A DNA stretch of 64,000 nucleotides from Monocercomonoides exilis (lineage: Eukaryota > Preaxostyla > Oxymonadida > Polymastigidae), in NCBI GenBank assembly GCA_001643675.2, contig LSRY02000054.1:1-64000 (forward strand), in the 5' to 3' direction. Below the pieces are notes generated by a model that saw only the letters and a list, made by a program, of their open reading frames with translations, was not told the origin of the DNA and made no database searches. Both the position numbers and the translations under genes were made by a program. Of the stretch, positions 12,201 through 23,706 are shown in pieces (positions within the stretch are counted from its first letter, which is position 1; each line of letters opens with the position of its first letter).

Positions 12201-15200
12201 AGAGACAAGGCAGCACTCAAAGAAAGAAATGAAGAAAAATCAAACGCAAAACACAAACAGCATCAATCTTTGTGCAGAAAGAACTCCAACCTTGTTGCCT
12301 GCTTCCTCCAAAATGCCTCTTTCTTCGCTGTTTCCGGTGGTTGATTATTCGCATTTCAGACCTTGTCCTTCAAATGCGAGGGATGCAGCAGAAAAGTGTG
12401 AGAAGGCATTTTGTGGGGTGAGTGCATTGTCCAATGCTGTTGGACAGAAATGTGTTTTCGAACAGAAGCCATTCACAACCAACAAAGCAACTGAACCATC
12501 ATCATCATCAACAACGTCTTCTTCTGTTTCCTCGTTCAAGATTCCGAAAGGAGACAAAGAGCTGGAATTTGGGCTGTTTCAGAGGCACATTGCACCTTCA
12601 GAAGGGAAAGAGCGCTCTTCAGACAGCACTTGCCTCGCAGCTGCCTATCAGAAGGAGAGAGAAGAGCGTTCTCAGAAAGCACGCTCGTCTGCTCTGTCAG
12701 AAGGAGGCTGGAAAGCAGACAGAAGAGAAAGAAGAGAAGAGGGGATGTGTTGGGCTGGAGTGAAGCAGCAGATGAAGAAGAGGGAGAAGGAGAAGAAGAT
12801 GAAGGAGAAGAAGGAGAAAAAGCAGGATGAAGACAAACATTCGATGGGATCAAAGAAGAATGGGAGTGATGGGAGTGATGAGAGTGAGGGATGCTTTGAG
12901 AGCTATATGGCACCTGTTTATGAAGAGGGTGAGCAGACATTTAGGCCGTGTGGATTTGTGGCGCCTGAGGAGATGCTGAGGCGAGGGAGAAGGCGGCAGA
13001 GCAGGATGGGCAAAAGGAATGTGGATGTGTTGGAGCAGATCACACTGCGGAGCGTTGAAGAGGGCAGAGGAGTGGAAGAGGGAAGAGAAGGGAGAGGAAG
13101 AAGGTGTCTGCCGGAGAATGTGTTTATGCATCTGATTCTTCTGGAGAACGAGGAGAAGGCGATGGAAGCAGCAGGATGCTGTGTGAGGATAGGGGCATCA
13201 GAGGCAGCAGCGCCATTGGAACGATCGAAGCAATTGCGATTGCAGGCAGCAGGAGAGACGGGGTGTGTGAGAAGAGAGAGTGAGTCAGTGCGAGTTGTGT
13301 CTGCGGAAGCGCTTGGGGCAGGCGCAGAAATAACTCCGTTTGAAGAGGCGTTTTTGGGGCGGTTTTATCCGAAATGGAAGGAGCAGCAGCAGCAAGCAGA
13401 GGAAAAGAGGATTTGGAGGAGAGAAAGGAGAATGAAGACGATAATGAAGAAGAAGCAGAAGAAGAAAATGGAAAAGGAGAAAGGGACAACATTGCACTTT
13501 GGGCAGCTTCAGTCGCTTCTGAATTTCGTCCTGCTTCGCAGAAAAGGAGCAATTGCGAAGCAGATTCGATGTTGTCTTCTTGTGATGTGCTTCCAAGCAA
13601 AGGTCAACTGGTTTCGAAGAACAGCAAAGAAAAGGGGTGTTCATCAGGAATGGGAAGTCTGTCTGTTTCATCCACTGCTTCGTCAGGCGAGTGGGAAGGC
13701 ACAGCAGAAAAAAGAGATTTGGCACACTTTGCACCACTTTCTGTGAGTTATCCACTCGAAAACTCAACCACTTCGTCTTCAACCACTTCACCTCGAATCA
13801 CTTCAGCATCATCATCATCATCATCATCTTTATCTTCTTCTCTTTCTTTGCCGTCTGATGGTATTCTTCAACACACTTCACAAGCAAGGCAGCCGAGCAA
13901 TTCGTCTTTTGTTCTGGATCTTCAGTCGATGGATGGAAGAGGAAGAGGGCAGAGCAAGCCATCGCAGGTGTACTTCTTCCCACACAGTTTGTTGTGAACT
14001 GGCGAGTGCTGTCTTTCCTTTCGGCTGTCGAGTCGAGTGCATCCAGCGCGTCGTTGCGTTCTTCGTCTCTGCTGCTGCCTCCGCGCCACCGACGCCCCAA
14101 ATTCTGTGCAGTTGTGCCGTCCACTTTGGAGGGCACGAGGGAGACGAATGTTGACACCTCGCCGTTCAGCGAGGGATGCTCGGTGTGTCTGGGGCTGCGG
14201 TCGGGGGAGTCGCTGCTGATTGCGAATCCGTCTGTTGTTCCGTCGCTGCGGTTTCGGATGCTTGGAGAGTGGGTGCGGGAAGAGAAAGAGCGGTTGCAGA
14301 GAGCAGGAGCCGGAGCAGGGAGCAGCTGTGGTTGCCTGCCATTTGGAGTAGATGGGGGAAGAAGAAGCTCTGCGAAGGAAGGCAGACAGGAGTTTGAGTG
14401 GGATCGGCAGCCGGAGCTTGTTCTGAGGGTGGATCGGTTTTTGAGGAGAACACACCCGAAGGCGGTAGAGGGGTGGGTGAGGGAGATGGAGGCACTGAAG
14501 ACAGAGGCGGTGCATCGGGAGGAGCAGAAGAGTCTTTCAATGAGAGAAGAGAAAGCGAGGAGAAAAGAGGAGGAGGAGAAGGAGGAGGAAGGGAAAGAAA
14601 GGGGAGAGAAGGGAAGGGGAAGGAGCTTTTCGATTGAAGGGGTTGGAAAGAGTGTGTATGATGATGAGGGAAAGAGGGAAGGAAGAGGAGGAAGAGGAGG
14701 AAGAGGAGGAGAAAAGGAAAGAGAAATGAAAGAGAAAGCAGAGGAAATGGGGCTGAGGACAAAGCGGGAGAAAATGGGGTTCTTCAAGAGATTGTTTTCG
14801 TTTGCGAGGCAGGCAGGGAAGGAAGAGGAGAGCAGGGAGGAGGGCTCAGGTGGAGTTGCAGTTCAAGACAAAACACTTGGAGAGAAGAAGCATTTTGAAT
14901 CAGCGCCTTTGCCATCCTCATCTTCACCTTCATCTTCATTGTGTTTGTTGGCACAGCATGCAAGCTCGCCACCAGCGAGGAGGCGGATTAGTGTTGATGC
15001 TGATCGGGTGAATGTGTCACCGACGAAAAGCAGAGTACTTCTGAGTCCGATTGCAGCGAGCATGGCGTGTGGGAGGCGTGTGGGGCATCAGGCAGTGCAG
15101 CCGAATTTGCGTTGTGGTGTTTTTGGTGAAGATGAGAACGATGGTTGCAGCTGTGCCAATCCACCAGGCTCATCGGGGTTGCCTTGCGTGGTGAATGCAG

Positions 15201-18200
15201 AATCGCCTGAGATGGATGATGTGGATGTGTGCTGTGTCTGTTCGGAGGACGTGCCAAATGCTGTGCCGATTGGAGTTTCTGAGCAGCTGAAAATGACGAC
15301 AGAGTTGAAGGAATCACATCTGGCAGTGACTTGTGCTGAGCAGGGAGGACCCAAGCTGCCCTCGTCTGTGCTGTTCCCGCCATCCAGCCACATCAAAGTG
15401 CATGATGCCATCGCTGATGCTCAAATGCGCTGTAATTCCCCTTGTTTGTGCCTGCCTTGCACTCCTCGTCGAACAGCGTTTGTCCGTTCAGAAAGGGAGG
15501 ATGCTGTGAATGAACTTGCAGCATCAACATCTTTTTGAAGAGGAAATCGCATGGCATTTTGTCTTGCAACGAGGATGAAGAAGATATGAGTGGGGGTTGG
15601 AAAGAGAAGAAGGGAACTGAAAATGAAGAAGGGAAGGAAGAAAATGGCAGCGATGAAGAGGAGCCATTCAGCGAGATGTTTGGAGATGGGGTTCAGATTG
15701 TGACGGGGTCGACATATTCAGAGGTGTTTGTGAAACACTCGAGAGGGCTGCCTTTTTGCAACGAAAGCCCAACAACAACCACAACAACAACAACAGTGAC
15801 TTCTCCATCTTCTCCTTTTTCTTCTTCCTCCTCCTCATCTCCTTCTTCAAAATCATTACCAGCTTCGGCAAGTGCAACAAGTGCTTCGCTGAACACCTTT
15901 TTCTCTCCATCTCCATCTCCTCCACCTTCGCCTTTGGCATCTCCTTTGGCATCTCCTTTGGCATCTCCACTTTCATCGCCCAAGCATTCTCACAGCGCCA
16001 CGCTGGCAGCACTGTCGCCGTCGCACTTTCTTCAGAACCCAGTGTCGCTGCTGCAGTTTGCAGAGCAGGAGTCGTCCTGCCCCCGAAGCGTGTTTGAGGA
16101 CAGGTCATTTGGGGTGCGATTTGTGAGCAAAGTGCTGAGTGGGATTGAGATGCTGCTAGGGACACGAATGAAGAGGTGTTTGAGGGGGAGTCTGCTGAGC
16201 ATCTGAACCCGTTTGGAGACGAAGACAGCGATGAAGAGGGGGAAGAGGGGAAAGGAGCAGGATTTGAATGTTCAGTTGCATTTGATGGCTCATCGTCAGA
16301 CGAAACGGACAACGCGGAGGAAGAGAAGAGGAATCTGAGAAGGAAGAAGAAAGGAGATAAGGAGAAGAGGGGAGAGGGGGAGTGTTTGGCAGCAGAGAAG
16401 GGGCACTACTACCGAGACTTCTATTTTGGGAGCCACTGGGACGATGCGCTGATGGAAGTGGTGCACACTGTTCAGGGGAGCAGAAGGTTGGGGGATGGCT
16501 GTCCAAGGATTGGGATGAGTGGAGACACGAAGGAGCGGGTGTTGTTTTTCAAGAACGGGATGCTGGAGCCGCTTTTGGGGGTGGCGCTGGCAGTTGTTGG
16601 AAGGTGGCGGCTGATGGGAGCGAGAGAGAAGGACTTGAAGGAGTTCAGAGAGATTGAGGAGCTGGAGGAGCTGGAAAAGAAGATTGCTGAGGCAAAGGCA
16701 AAAGGGAAAGTTTTGGAGAAGGAGGATGAAGAAGAAGAAGAAGAAGAGGAGGAGGAGGAAGAGGAAGAGGAAGAGGAGGAAGAAGAAGAAGAAGAAGAAG
16801 AAGAAGAAGAAGAAGAAGAAGAAAAGAGGATTGGATGCAAGGAAAGAAAAGGAGCAGGGGCAGAGGAGGAGGTGGAGGAGGAATGTTTGTTTGTTGAGTC
16901 AGCATCGCTTTCTGCTCTGCATGCGATTCATTCGCTGCTGAAGAGCGAGTATGTGCGGGAGCGTGTGGCTGAATGTGCTTTCTACGAGGGTTGTGGGGAG
17001 TCGCATTTGAATCCATTGAAGAGAAAGGAGGCGAAGGGGATGGGTGAGGATGGCAACTCAAGAGAAGCAGAATCAACAGAAGAGAGCAGGGGATTGGGAG
17101 GATTTCAGCGATCGCTGAATCTGTCGCTGTTCACCCTTCGGAGATACAAGAGAGTGGAGTGTGTTGGGGATGGGATGAAGAAGGTGGTGATGGGGATAGT
17201 GGATGTTGTGAGAGAGAGTCTTGCAGTGGGGAGCAGGGAGGCAGCGCTTGCAGGGCTGAAGATTCTGGGACTTGTTGTGCCGCTGCCGGCAGGGCCGCTG
17301 CTGGGAGTGTGTGGGATTGTGAGGCAGATGGGGCAGTGGCTGCTGGGCAGCGGAGACAGGAAGGTGAGGTGTGTGATCACAGCGCTTGTTGTGCTGCTGC
17401 TGAAGGAGTCGAGCTATGAGACGGAAGCAGAGGCAGGTGCTGAGGCAGAGGCAGGTGCTGAAGCAGAGGCATTTGGAGAGGAGGAGTGTGTGAGGAAGAA
17501 GAGGCGGAGTGTGAGGGCGCAGAAGATGGTGGGAGATTTTGTGCGGGATGTGGTTGCGAACCAGCTGCATCTGGTTTATTTTCGGCTTCTGTTTTCAAAG
17601 GACGGGGTGAGCCGTGCATGTGCGCTGAGTTTCTTTTGTGCGTTGAGTGCTGTTGAGGTTAGCGAAGATGGGCGGTTCATGAGAACGGTGGAGTTTCCGG
17701 AAGCGAGTGGGAGCAGGGTTGTTCGTTCGGATTCAGCTGTGCCAAGAGACGAGAGAGAGGGAGCTGGTGCAGTTCTTGTGCTGAACAAGCACCAGCTGCA
17801 TGCAAGAGGCAGAAGCAGGGTGGTTCGGGAGTGTGGGTGCGGAATTCCGTTTGCTGGGTTTTGCAGCTGGGGTGAAGAGGCAGGGGAGGGTGAAGCTGTT
17901 CTGGGGGAAGGGAACATAGCGAGTGAGAAAGGTCAAGGCAAAGACTGCTGCAAGATGGGCACCTGGACTGATGCTTGGGGCGGGCATGGGAAAAGGGGAA
18001 AAGTGAAAGGAAAGAATGGAACAATGAAAAGCGAGGGCAAAAGGAATGTGTTTGCAAGGCACAGGAACAAGACGCTGAGCTATGGAATGCGTGTGCTATT
18101 CTTTCTGCTTGAGGAGATGTTTGAGAGCTTGGTTGAGGAAGACAAAGCAGAATTGATCAGGAAAAAGAAAAGTGAGGAGCGTGAGGAGTGTGAGGAGTGT

Positions 18201-18404
18201 GAAGACTATGGGGAGCTGGTGGAGGCGTTTGAGATGCTGTTTTTCTCGTATATGGTGAGCCGAACAGATCTGGTGAAGAAAATGCTGCTGAGCACGCTGT
18301 GCCGGCTGCGACCGTTTGTAATTCTTGCAGTGGCGATGACTGAAAGGGGGCTTCAGATGGCAGGGGTGGAAGACAGCACGGCAATGGAGGAAGCACCAGA
18401 GTGA
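9217..18404 (+). CDS. Giant low-complexity protein, about 2,980 aa, function unknown
   Basis: ATG at 9217. Exon 1 (9217-10087) joins exon 2 (10336-18404) in phase 0. After the start come a basic segment, an alpha-helical stretch (YPSFLKVLTLRMDFPDQPL) and long Ser-, Glu- and Lys/Arg-rich regions. A C-terminal helical part (about 16900-17660; GLKILGLVVPLPAGPLLGV and similar hydrophobic helices) suggests HEAT/Armadillo-like repeats. I recognise no family. The reading frame changes five times: +1 at a T run near 9557, and -1 at A run 13403-13406, C run 13979-13981, T run 15532-15536 and G run 16159-16161. All sit in homopolymers and protein character continues across each. I therefore read this as one gene with sequence errors, or a very young pseudogene. 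Its GC content is far above the flanks. The stop is TGA. Confidence 0.7.
10088..10335 (+). other. Intron of the giant gene (248 nt)
   Basis: It starts GTGTGC and ends GAGTGCAG. Removing it joins ...LFMFHM to NEVVLMDAVVKAV in phase 0 and avoids the TAG at 10100-10102. It holds an ATTCATTCA-type repeat, a (TTTCTC)n tract near 10260-10300 and A/T runs, unlike the flanking exons. It is much longer than the other introns in this window (53-97 nt). Confidence 0.65.
16728..16823 (+). repeat. 32-residue poly-glutamate run (GAA/GAG)n
   Basis: 32 consecutive Glu codons in frame in the giant gene, starting as mixed GAA/GAG and ending as pure GAA. The pure part is prone to slippage. The run separates a charged coil (EELEELEKKIAEAKAK) from the helical C-terminal region. 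Confidence 0.9.
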
Positions 18405-19891
18405 GCATGATGGGATTGATGGGTGTGTGACTGTGTGTGAAGGAAAAGGATTCAAAGTTGTTCATACGAAAAAGGATTTCTGGTTTTGCTGATTTGTTTT
18501 ATGTTTGTTTATCTTTAAATATGTTTTCTCTTTTTCTTTATTTTGTTGAATCAACTCATTTGTTATTTTCATATCAACACAAAAAAGCAGATGCAAACTA
18601 TCTTTTTCTCATTGTCTCTCAGCAGAAGAGTGATTTCACATTGCAGATTAAAAGGAGCGAGAATTTATGGCTTTTGAATGTTTGAAAATGTTCTTCGATT
18701 TCGTTATTGCAATTGAAATAGGAAGAGTCGAAAAATCAGAGATACTCTTTGCACATCAAAAACCATTAAAATATGAAAGTGCTTTCGGATGTGAATTGGT
18801 TTTCTTTTTGTGACTCTCCATTTTTGAGGGAAGTTGTGGAAATGTTATTCAAAAGAGAACATTAAGAGAAAAGCATGCACGAATATTCAGTTAAGTCTGA
18901 ATATCATTTATCTCCCCTTTTTATCTCTTTGTTTCTTGAACAGTTGAACAAGAAATTGATTTTTTCAATTTGAAAAATTGGATGATTTAATCCAGTTATA
19001 ACAATAGTTTTTTCATTTATTTCAATTCTTTTGAAGTTCACAAAAATGGATGAATTGTTTTCTAATTGGAAAAGAGAACGAGCTATCTTTTAAAAACATA
19101 ACATTCCACTATTTCAAGCATCTGTGCAACCACTCTTTTCTACTATTCCATTCATCATAAAACAAAATAGAGAGAGTGGTGGTGATTTTGCGAATCTCTT
19201 GCTCATCACATAAACATTGGAAAAAGACGAAACATTTAATGATTCGAAGAAAAAAAATCAAAATGCTTTTCAATGCAAATCACCATGTGATTTGAGAAAT
19301 GGGCAATGATCCAACATGGAATTTCATCCATTGAAAAAGTTAATCCTTGTTTTTTGAAAAACATATCATGAAATATTCAAAATTATTTCTTTTGTAACAT
19401 GCATCCAAACTGTTTGTTCGTTGATATCAAATAATGAAACTCTTATTTTGTTGCAAAAGATATTATTTTTCAGTTTATAAACCATCATTTGAAATATATT
19501 AATCTTCAAGAGAACTTTCGTTTTTGAATTTGATAAATATTTGTTGTGAACATCATGAATCCACTCGCATTTTGTTCATAATTATTAAAACCATATTAAT
19601 TTATATGCGCATGTTGCTTATTTTGACAAATGTTTTTTTCAAATCAAAACGAAGCAATGATGAACAAAAGGGGCTTCAAATATATTTTTATGGGCGTTAA
19701 CTTATTTTTGTTAATTGAATCAGTTTATCTTCTTTAATGAGTGTTTCATTCGTGGTGGAAACTGTTAAATTATGATAAATGCACTTATCAAATGATCTTT
19801 GAAGAAAAGCAAACCATTAATTGCATTCTGTTTTCTTTGTATTAAGGATTTGTTGATCTGTTGTGATATTGATCAAGAAACATCAACACTC
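18405..19891. other. AT-rich intergenic DNA upstream of surface gene A
   Basis: No gene is seen. From about 19670 the sequence resembles, in inverted orientation, the DNA upstream of surface gene B (down to about 44680), including GGGCGTTAACTT and GTGGAAACTGTT. The promoter is probably in this shared stretch, but I cannot point to a specific element. Confidence 0.5.
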
Positions 19892-22276
19892 ATGCTTTTT
19901 GTTTTTCTGATTATATCATTGTCAATTTCACAAGAATTGGATGAAGGAAAACCATATACAGTTTATGTGAAGCAAAGTGGAAGTGAAACCCACACTGGAA
20001 CAGAGATCGGTCAGGAAAAGAAATCATTGAAAAGTGCATATTATCTGCTGGGGGATGATGAAGCATGCAAGATCTATGTTGTGAATGATGAAACTGCATT
20101 TACAGCAGAAGCAGTTCAATTCTACAAAAACCAAGGAATCAGCATTGAAGGAGTTAATAGCGATGGAAATGGAAACACAATTGTTTCAATAGATTGTGAT
20201 GTGCATCCAGAAAGATATCTATTTTCATGTGGTGGAGTTACAAAATTCAATTACTTGGCATTCATTTTTCCAACCACATTAAATAGAAACGGTGAAGATC
20301 CATTTATTTATGGAGGTTCTGGTGAACTTACAATAAAAAACTGTCAATTTATTCGGCCACCATTTGATGGATCAACAGTTAATTATTACCTAGTGCATAT
20401 GCATGGTGGAAATCTCAATATGGATTCAGTTGAGTGTGTTGATGATTATTCAACAGTTGCATTTTCTAGAAACCCTTTTTATCTGCTATTTGCAGGAACA
20501 GTTTCATTGACGAATGTGACTTTGAAGAAAATAAAAAGCAACATTCCAACTGTTTTTATATATGGAGAAACTGTAAACAAAATTGATGTAACGATGAGTA
20601 ACAGCACTTTCACTGAATGTCAATCAAGAAGTGAAGGAACAGTATACTTTGAAAGCAGAAACAGTGAAAGCTCATTTTCAGTTGGAGATGCGGGAGTTAC
20701 TTCTTTCTCATCTTGTACTGGCATTAAATCTGGAGGAATCTATTTGAATTTGTCAAATGCACGATCTGCATCTAAATTAATATGGCCAATAGATGGAAAG
20801 AATCTAGTATTTCAGAATTGCTCATCTGAATATAATGGAGTGAAGAGAAATACTGGATTATATTTTGAAATGAATAATGATTCATTGTTCAAAGATATCG
20901 CAGATGCAATGAAAGAAAGTTTTGCAGCTGATTACACACGAGATGATAATTTGTGGTTTGTTGTTGGTTATGACAATAAAACAAAAAAAGAATGTGATTT
21001 CATTAGCACATATTTTGATCCACCTCCCCCAAAACCAGACAATATGACAAGGGCATTTGTAAAGAATGGAGGGAGGGGAAATGGAATCGATGTTAATTCT
21101 GCAATCGATAGCATTTATGATGCATATGAATATTTGGAAAAGAGTGGGAAATGTTTCATTGATGTTGTCAAAACATCTGATCCAATCAAAGCAGAAGCCA
21201 TAAGTTTCAGCATTAACAGTGGAATAACAATTGAAGGAGTTCACAGCGATGGAGATGGAAACATAGAAGTTGCAATTAATTGTGATGTTTCTGTTTCATC
21301 TTTTCTCTTTTCTTGTCAGAGAATTGTGGAATTCAAGTATCTGGCATTCCAATTCTCTTCAACAGAAAAGAATTGGGACTCATTGATCAGTGCAGGATCA
21401 GGTTCAATATCACTGAAAATATCAACATGTCGATTTGTCAGAATAGGATCACAATCACAAGAAGGGATGATGGCAAACGATAATGGAAACAGCCCCTTGG
21501 AGAGCAGTCTTGTGAGCGTGGCATATGGAAGTGTGGAAATGGACACAGTGAAATGCACAGATGAAACCTCATTTGTGACATTCTCATCATCACCATTTTC
21601 ATTTTCTGGAGCCCGTGAAGTGTCATTGAGTGGAATGGACATCAGCAAAGTGAATGTGGAAAGTGGAGCAGCAATCAGCATCGATGATGGGAGCAATTCA
21701 TCTTCGAAGGTTTCAATCGAAGGATTGAATGTTCAGGAAGTGAAATCGGAGAAAGGAGCAGCAGCAGGGTTGGATATCACCCTCAGTTCAGAGGAATCAA
21801 GAGTGGCCATTGGAAGGTCAAGCAAATGCTCATTCAAGTCTTGTTCAGCACCAGAAGGGAAATCAGGAGCAATATTCATTGACATGCCCAAGGCAACATC
21901 GAATCTGCAACTCCCATCAGAACACAATCTGGAGATTGACAGCTCAAACACAGCTGGCTCAAAAACAACATCTCTGTTCATCATTGCCCCAGACTTCGAA
22001 GAGTTCTGCAAACAAGAAGATGCCTTTGCGTTTGCGAATGACTTCGATGATTCCACTGTTGGTTGGATTGTGGGAGCAAAAGATGCAGAATCAGAGCCCG
22101 AGGATGTATATGAGAAGTATGTGAAAGTGAGACAAGAGAAACTGAAAGATCAAAACAAAAAGAATAAAACAGGGATCATTGTTGCTATTGTTGTTCCGAT
22201 TGTTGTTGTTGTGGCATCTGTTGTGGTGATTGTGATTGTTGTTGTTGTTGTGAAGAAAAGAAGATCAAATAACTAA
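19892..22276 (+). CDS. Beta-helix surface protein A, single C-terminal membrane helix
   Basis: Intact, 794 aa from the ATG at 19892. A signal peptide (MLFVFLIISLSISQ) is followed by two similar halves. Each half has a motif like SGISIEGVNSDGNGN / SGITIEGVHSDGDGN, then C-x-F and L-x-F strands typical of right-handed beta-helix repeats. One hydrophobic helix near the C-terminus (IVAIVVPIVVVVASVVVIV) precedes a short basic tail (KKRRSNN). I infer a type I cell-surface protein with an extracellular beta-solenoid; ligand and role are unknown. The frame is open upstream to 19796 and that part is conserved in gene B, so a longer product is possible. From about 21290 to the end of the membrane helix the sequence is almost identical to gene B. 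Downstream lies the DIRS-like insertion. Confidence 0.85.
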   Translation: MLFVFLIISLSISQELDEGKPYTVYVKQSGSETHTGTEIGQEKKSLKSAYYLLGDDEACKIYVVNDETAFTAEAVQFYKNQGISIEGVNSDGNGNTIVSIDCDVHPERYLFSCGGVTKFNYLAFIFPTTLNRNGEDPFIYGGSGELTIKNCQFIRPPFDGSTVNYYLVHMHGGNLNMDSVECVDDYSTVAFSRNPFYLLFAGTVSLTNVTLKKIKSNIPTVFIYGETVNKIDVTMSNSTFTECQSRSEGTVYFESRNSESSFSVGDAGVTSFSSCTGIKSGGIYLNLSNARSASKLIWPIDGKNLVFQNCSSEYNGVKRNTGLYFEMNNDSLFKDIADAMKESFAADYTRDDNLWFVVGYDNKTKKECDFISTYFDPPPPKPDNMTRAFVKNGGRGNGIDVNSAIDSIYDAYEYLEKSGKCFIDVVKTSDPIKAEAISFSINSGITIEGVHSDGDGNIEVAINCDVSVSSFLFSCQRIVEFKYLAFQFSSTEKNWDSLISAGSGSISLKISTCRFVRIGSQSQEGMMANDNGNSPLESSLVSVAYGSVEMDTVKCTDETSFVTFSSSPFSFSGAREVSLSGMDISKVNVESGAAISIDDGSNSSSKVSIEGLNVQEVKSEKGAAAGLDITLSSEESRVAIGRSSKCSFKSCSAPEGKSGAIFIDMPKATSNLQLPSEHNLEIDSSNTAGSKTTSLFIIAPDFEEFCKQEDAFAFANDFDDSTVGWIVGAKDAESEPEDVYEKYVKVRQEKLKDQNKKNKTGIIVAIVVPIVVVVASVVVIVIVVVVVKKRRSNN

Positions 22277-22685
22277 TAGAAAATAAATAACAAGAAATGG
22301 ATGATTGGAAACGGTGATTTTTTGAAATATATTAGTATTTGTTTTTCCATGTGTATTCATTTGAATATAATTTTGAAACATTTTTGTTTCCTTTGCTGTT
22401 AGTCCATCCATTTTAGCTATTCAATGTTATTCTCACTTTATTCTATACATATCACACGGAAAATATTACGATGAATACAAAAAATCGTCAAATTCATCTT
22501 TTTGTTGATAAATGTTGATGCAATTCAATATTTGTTTTTTTAAAGGGTGCGAAGAATTTTCTGTCACTTTTGAGAAATCATGAAAATAACATTTCAAAAG
22601 AACTAATTATCTCGATAACAATAATTATTATTCATTTGTTATTGTTTTTCAATAACAGTGACTTCTCTTTGTATAATTTGAATAA
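22277..22685. repeat. Downstream flank of A, inverted copy in arm B
   Basis: From about 22510 to 22685 this matches the complement of about 41685-41865 almost base for base, including AAAGGGTGCGAAGAATTTTC and a long AT-rich hairpin. 22277-22500 has no clear counterpart and no gene. The match continues on the far side of the DIRS-like element at 27280. Confidence 0.8.
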
Positions 22686-22712
22686 TTAAAGTGCATTAGC
22701 ACCTTAATTATC

Positions 22713-22780
22713 AAGAAAGTGTTTCATCAATTCCTTCTCTTGTTTGTAAGAGAGACACCACAATCTATGGGTCAGTCGCC
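22713..22780. repeat. Left inverted terminal repeat of the DIRS-like element
   Basis: It runs from AAGAAAGTG to GGGTCAGTCGCC and is the inverted counterpart of 27210-27273, with a few mismatches and a small length difference around GTAAGAGAGACACC. About 27 bp of unique left-end sequence (TTAAAGTGCATTAGCACC...) lies outside it. Confidence 0.88.
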
Positions 22781-22791
22781 ACATTTGATCA

Positions 22792-23706
22792 ATGATGTCT
22801 TCTTCACAATTCCCTCCGATTGTTGGACTTGCGCCGACGGCTGAGGCTGTAATGCAGAACAGTGGGGCGCAAAGCCAACCAGGGACCTTATCTCAATCGA
22901 ACATATTTTCTTCCGCTTCAATTTTTTCACCTTCGTCATCGGAAAGTTTTTCACAGGAGGTGACCCATTCGGATGACAGAAATGAGAACGAAGATGACTT
23001 AGAGATATCTCAACGTATTTGTCAGGAGTTTGAGGACATTTTTGGACAGGCGCCGAATTTTTCAATTTTTGATCTAAAGCTTACCACTAGATCCATTCAA
23101 GATGTAGTTGAGGAGTATTCAACACAGGATTTTAGCCAGTTATTATCACTTGAACCGCCCCCTGCCAAGAGAACAGAAAACTGGATTAACGACGCGTTAG
23201 ATCAAGCGGGTCACAAGGTAGAGATTTATTTTTTCCAGGCAATTATAGCTGCGCTCATAGGCTTAGCCGAGATACCGACTTCAAAGGAAGGTGCAAAACA
23301 AAGACTGGCTGACATCTTGATTATGATTACCAAGGCGCTTCAAGAGGCACGAACGGTTCGAATTCAAGGCGGGTTTGGTTTCAGAGCTGCCTCAGCGATG
23401 AGAACAGACGCTTCTTCAAAAATCTTCACAGAGAGACAGGAACTGGTTCTCAAAGAAACAAGGCAAGAAGCAAAGTTTGAGGGAGGTTTCCAAAGACCAG
23501 CATTTCCTCTGACACGAGTTCAGCCCACTGCAAGAGAACAACCAGATACGCTTCAAAGAAGATTAAGTTATCCCCTTCCTCGTGCTAACCCGCGGTTTTT
23601 TCGGAGATACCCCCGGTCCTCAGCCCTCTCAAGAAGACATCAATTCGGAAGAAGGCGGAGTCAGAGCAGTTGGAGCAGGAAGCCAAGGTGGCCTCAACAA
23701 CTTTAG
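22792..23706 (+). CDS. Gag-like ORF of the DIRS-like element
   Basis: 304 aa from the ATG at 22792, with no stop. It has an N-terminal Ser/Gln-rich segment and a middle helical part (FFQAIIAALIGLAEIP ... LADILIMITKALQEA). The C-terminus is strongly basic and Arg-rich, overlaps the following frame and could bind nucleic acid. No zinc knuckle is seen. Assignment as Gag is by position, as in DIRS elements; the sequence itself is not recognisable. The last 30 or so residues overlap the start of the RT frame, suggesting frameshift or reinitiation for downstream expression. Confidence 0.65.
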   Translation: MMSSSQFPPIVGLAPTAEAVMQNSGAQSQPGTLSQSNIFSSASIFSPSSSESFSQEVTHSDDRNENEDDLEISQRICQEFEDIFGQAPNFSIFDLKLTTRSIQDVVEEYSTQDFSQLLSLEPPPAKRTENWINDALDQAGHKVEIYFFQAIIAALIGLAEIPTSKEGAKQRLADILIMITKALQEARTVRIQGGFGFRAASAMRTDASSKIFTERQELVLKETRQEAKFEGGFQRPAFPLTRVQPTAREQPDTLQRRLSYPLPRANPRFFRRYPRSSALSRRHQFGRRRSQSSWSRKPRWPQQL

